From: Acidaminococcus fermentans
Lineage (GTDB): Bacteria > Bacillota_C > Negativicutes > Acidaminococcales > Acidaminococcaceae
Direction: 5' to 3'
Assembly (NCBI GenBank): GCA_004555735.1
Contig: SFHH01000123.1
Location: 1-6,018, forward strand
Length of the DNA stretch: 6,018 nucleotides
Shown here: positions 5,739 through 6,018 of the stretch, in pieces
Position numbering within the stretch: position 1 is the first letter of the stretch
How the letters are laid out: the number at the start of each line of letters is the position of its first letter
The notes under the pieces: model-generated
The model's database searches: none
Seen by the model: only the letters and a program-made list of their open reading frames with translations
What the model was told of the DNA's origin: nothing
Made by a program: the position numbers and the translations under genes

Positions 5739-5892
5739 TTTTCCACTTATACACAGGCTTATCCACAAAAATCCAGAAGTTATACACAATTCCTGTGGAT
5801 AACTCTGTGGGCAAGTCCTAGATATTGTGTAAAATCTTGTTCACCCCACTATATCCAGGAAGACTTATCCACTTGTGCACAGGTTATCCACA
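5739..5892. other. DnaA-box cluster, candidate chromosomal origin (oriC)
   Basis: The stretch holds many copies of the DnaA box TTATCCACA. Perfect copies are at 5759-5767 (+), 5794-5802 (-) and 5884-5892 (+). TTATACACA occurs at 5747-5755 (+) and 5780-5788 (+), and TTTTACACA at 5826-5834 (-). Copies with a last-base change are TTTTCCACT at 5739-5747 (+) and TTATCCACT at 5865-5873 (+). Weaker copies, TTGCCCACA (5806-5814, -) and TTGTGCACA (5873-5881, +), may also bind. Such density in 154 gene-free bases is known from bacterial origins, where DnaA assembles and melts nearby AT-rich DNA. AT-rich sequence lies just to the right (5921-6000). No dnaA or rpmH gene is seen in the window, so whether this is the whole origin, one half of it, or a DnaA-titrating site is not settled. 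Confidence 0.8.
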
Positions 5893-5895
5893 GAA

Positions 5896-5920
5896 GAGAC
5901 CGGGTCTCGAGTCTCGAGAC
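5896..5920. repeat. GAGAC/GTCTC inverted and direct repeat cluster
   Basis: Right after the last DnaA box, GAGACC-G-GGTCTC (5896-5908) is a perfect inverted repeat, GTCTCGA occurs twice in tandem (5904-5917), and GTCTCGAGAC (5911-5920) is a perfect palindrome. Four copies of GAGAC or its complement thus fall within 25 bases. It is a GC-rich block between the boxes and the AT-rich stretch, like the GC-rich spacer in some origins; it could also be a regulator site. Confidence 0.45.
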
Positions 5921-6018
5921 GAATGAGAAATTTGCAAGCAAATTTTTTGAATGTACAAAGCCTAATCTGCTAACGATAAGATATTCGTTTCTATATCCAG
6001 CACGATACTGGTTCTACA
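5921..6018. other. AT-rich stretch right of the DnaA boxes (possible unwinding element)
   Basis: There is no supported gene here. An 8-bp inverted repeat, AAATTTGC (5928-5935) and GCAAATTT (5938-5945), is followed by Ts to 5948 and could act as a weak plus-strand terminator, or simply be part of an easily melted region. The rest is AT-rich up to the window edge. Its place beside the DnaA boxes makes a DNA unwinding element plausible, but I could not recognise clear DnaA-trio triplets. Confidence 0.35.

Noticed and set aside
5838..5846. TTGTTCACC as a further DnaA box
   Set aside because: Three mismatches to TTATCCACA, including the last base; too weak to count.
5896..5920. GAGACC/GGTCTC block as the end of an insertion sequence
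   Set aside because: No transposase is visible, no matching inverted end was found elsewhere in the window and no target duplication is evident.
5962..6018. Minus-strand open frame at the right edge ending in ...VLDIETNILSLAD and a TAG stop
   Set aside because: Only 18 codons are visible and I recognise no family. It could be the tail of a gene beyond the window, but chance is as likely.

Overview
The window holds three complete genes on the minus strand, one complete gene on the plus strand, a minus-strand reading frame cut by the left edge, and a dense cluster of DnaA boxes at the right. Codon use, strong AAGGAGG-type ribosome sites, a malolactic/malic enzyme and a Liv-type amino-acid transporter suggest a low-to-mid-GC Firmicute. 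A gut Negativicute of the Acidaminococcaceae type is my best guess, from recollection of similar proteins and not from any search.

Left part (1-2227, minus strand). A branched-chain amino-acid ABC transporter operon starts from a clear promoter (TTGCAA, 17 bp, TATAAT). The lipoprotein substrate-binding protein (livK-like, 938-2116) comes first, followed by a strong intercistronic hairpin and the start of the permease gene livH (ATG at 866). After about 57 good LivH residues the frame runs without a stop into GLUG-type repeats, which belong to surface adhesins and not to permeases. G+C rises at the same point, from about 46% to about 60% in stretches I counted by hand. This is either an assembly chimera or a real rearrangement, and it is the oddest thing in the window.

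Middle (2230-5202). A 358-bp AT-rich gap (2117-2474) holds the livK promoter, two palindromes (one resembling a CodY box) and a 20-bp-stem terminator. Next is a malolactic/NAD-malic enzyme on the minus strand (2475-4118), transcribed divergently from a LysR-type regulator on the plus strand (4330-5202). This is the familiar mleR/mleA-type arrangement. The shared 211-bp control region carries two palindromes, a triple 7-bp direct repeat and a hairpin just before the regulator's ribosome site.

Right part (5184-6018). The lysR gene and a convergent small gene for a YbjN-like protein (5224-5664) share one bidirectional terminator. Beyond it, 5665-6018 has no supported gene. It holds a good promoter for the YbjN-like gene and then about eight DnaA boxes in 154 bp, three of them perfect TTATCCACA. 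A GAGAC/GTCTC repeat cluster and AT-rich sequence follow. I read this as a chromosomal origin (oriC) or part of one. If so, every gene to its left except lysR is transcribed in the direction of fork movement.

Working together: the liv genes import branched-chain amino acids; the malic/malolactic enzyme handles L-malate, probably under the divergent LysR protein; the YbjN-like gene may be tied to DnaA through boxes beside its promoter. I found no CRISPR array, complete mobile element, tRNA or rRNA, and no new defence-type system.
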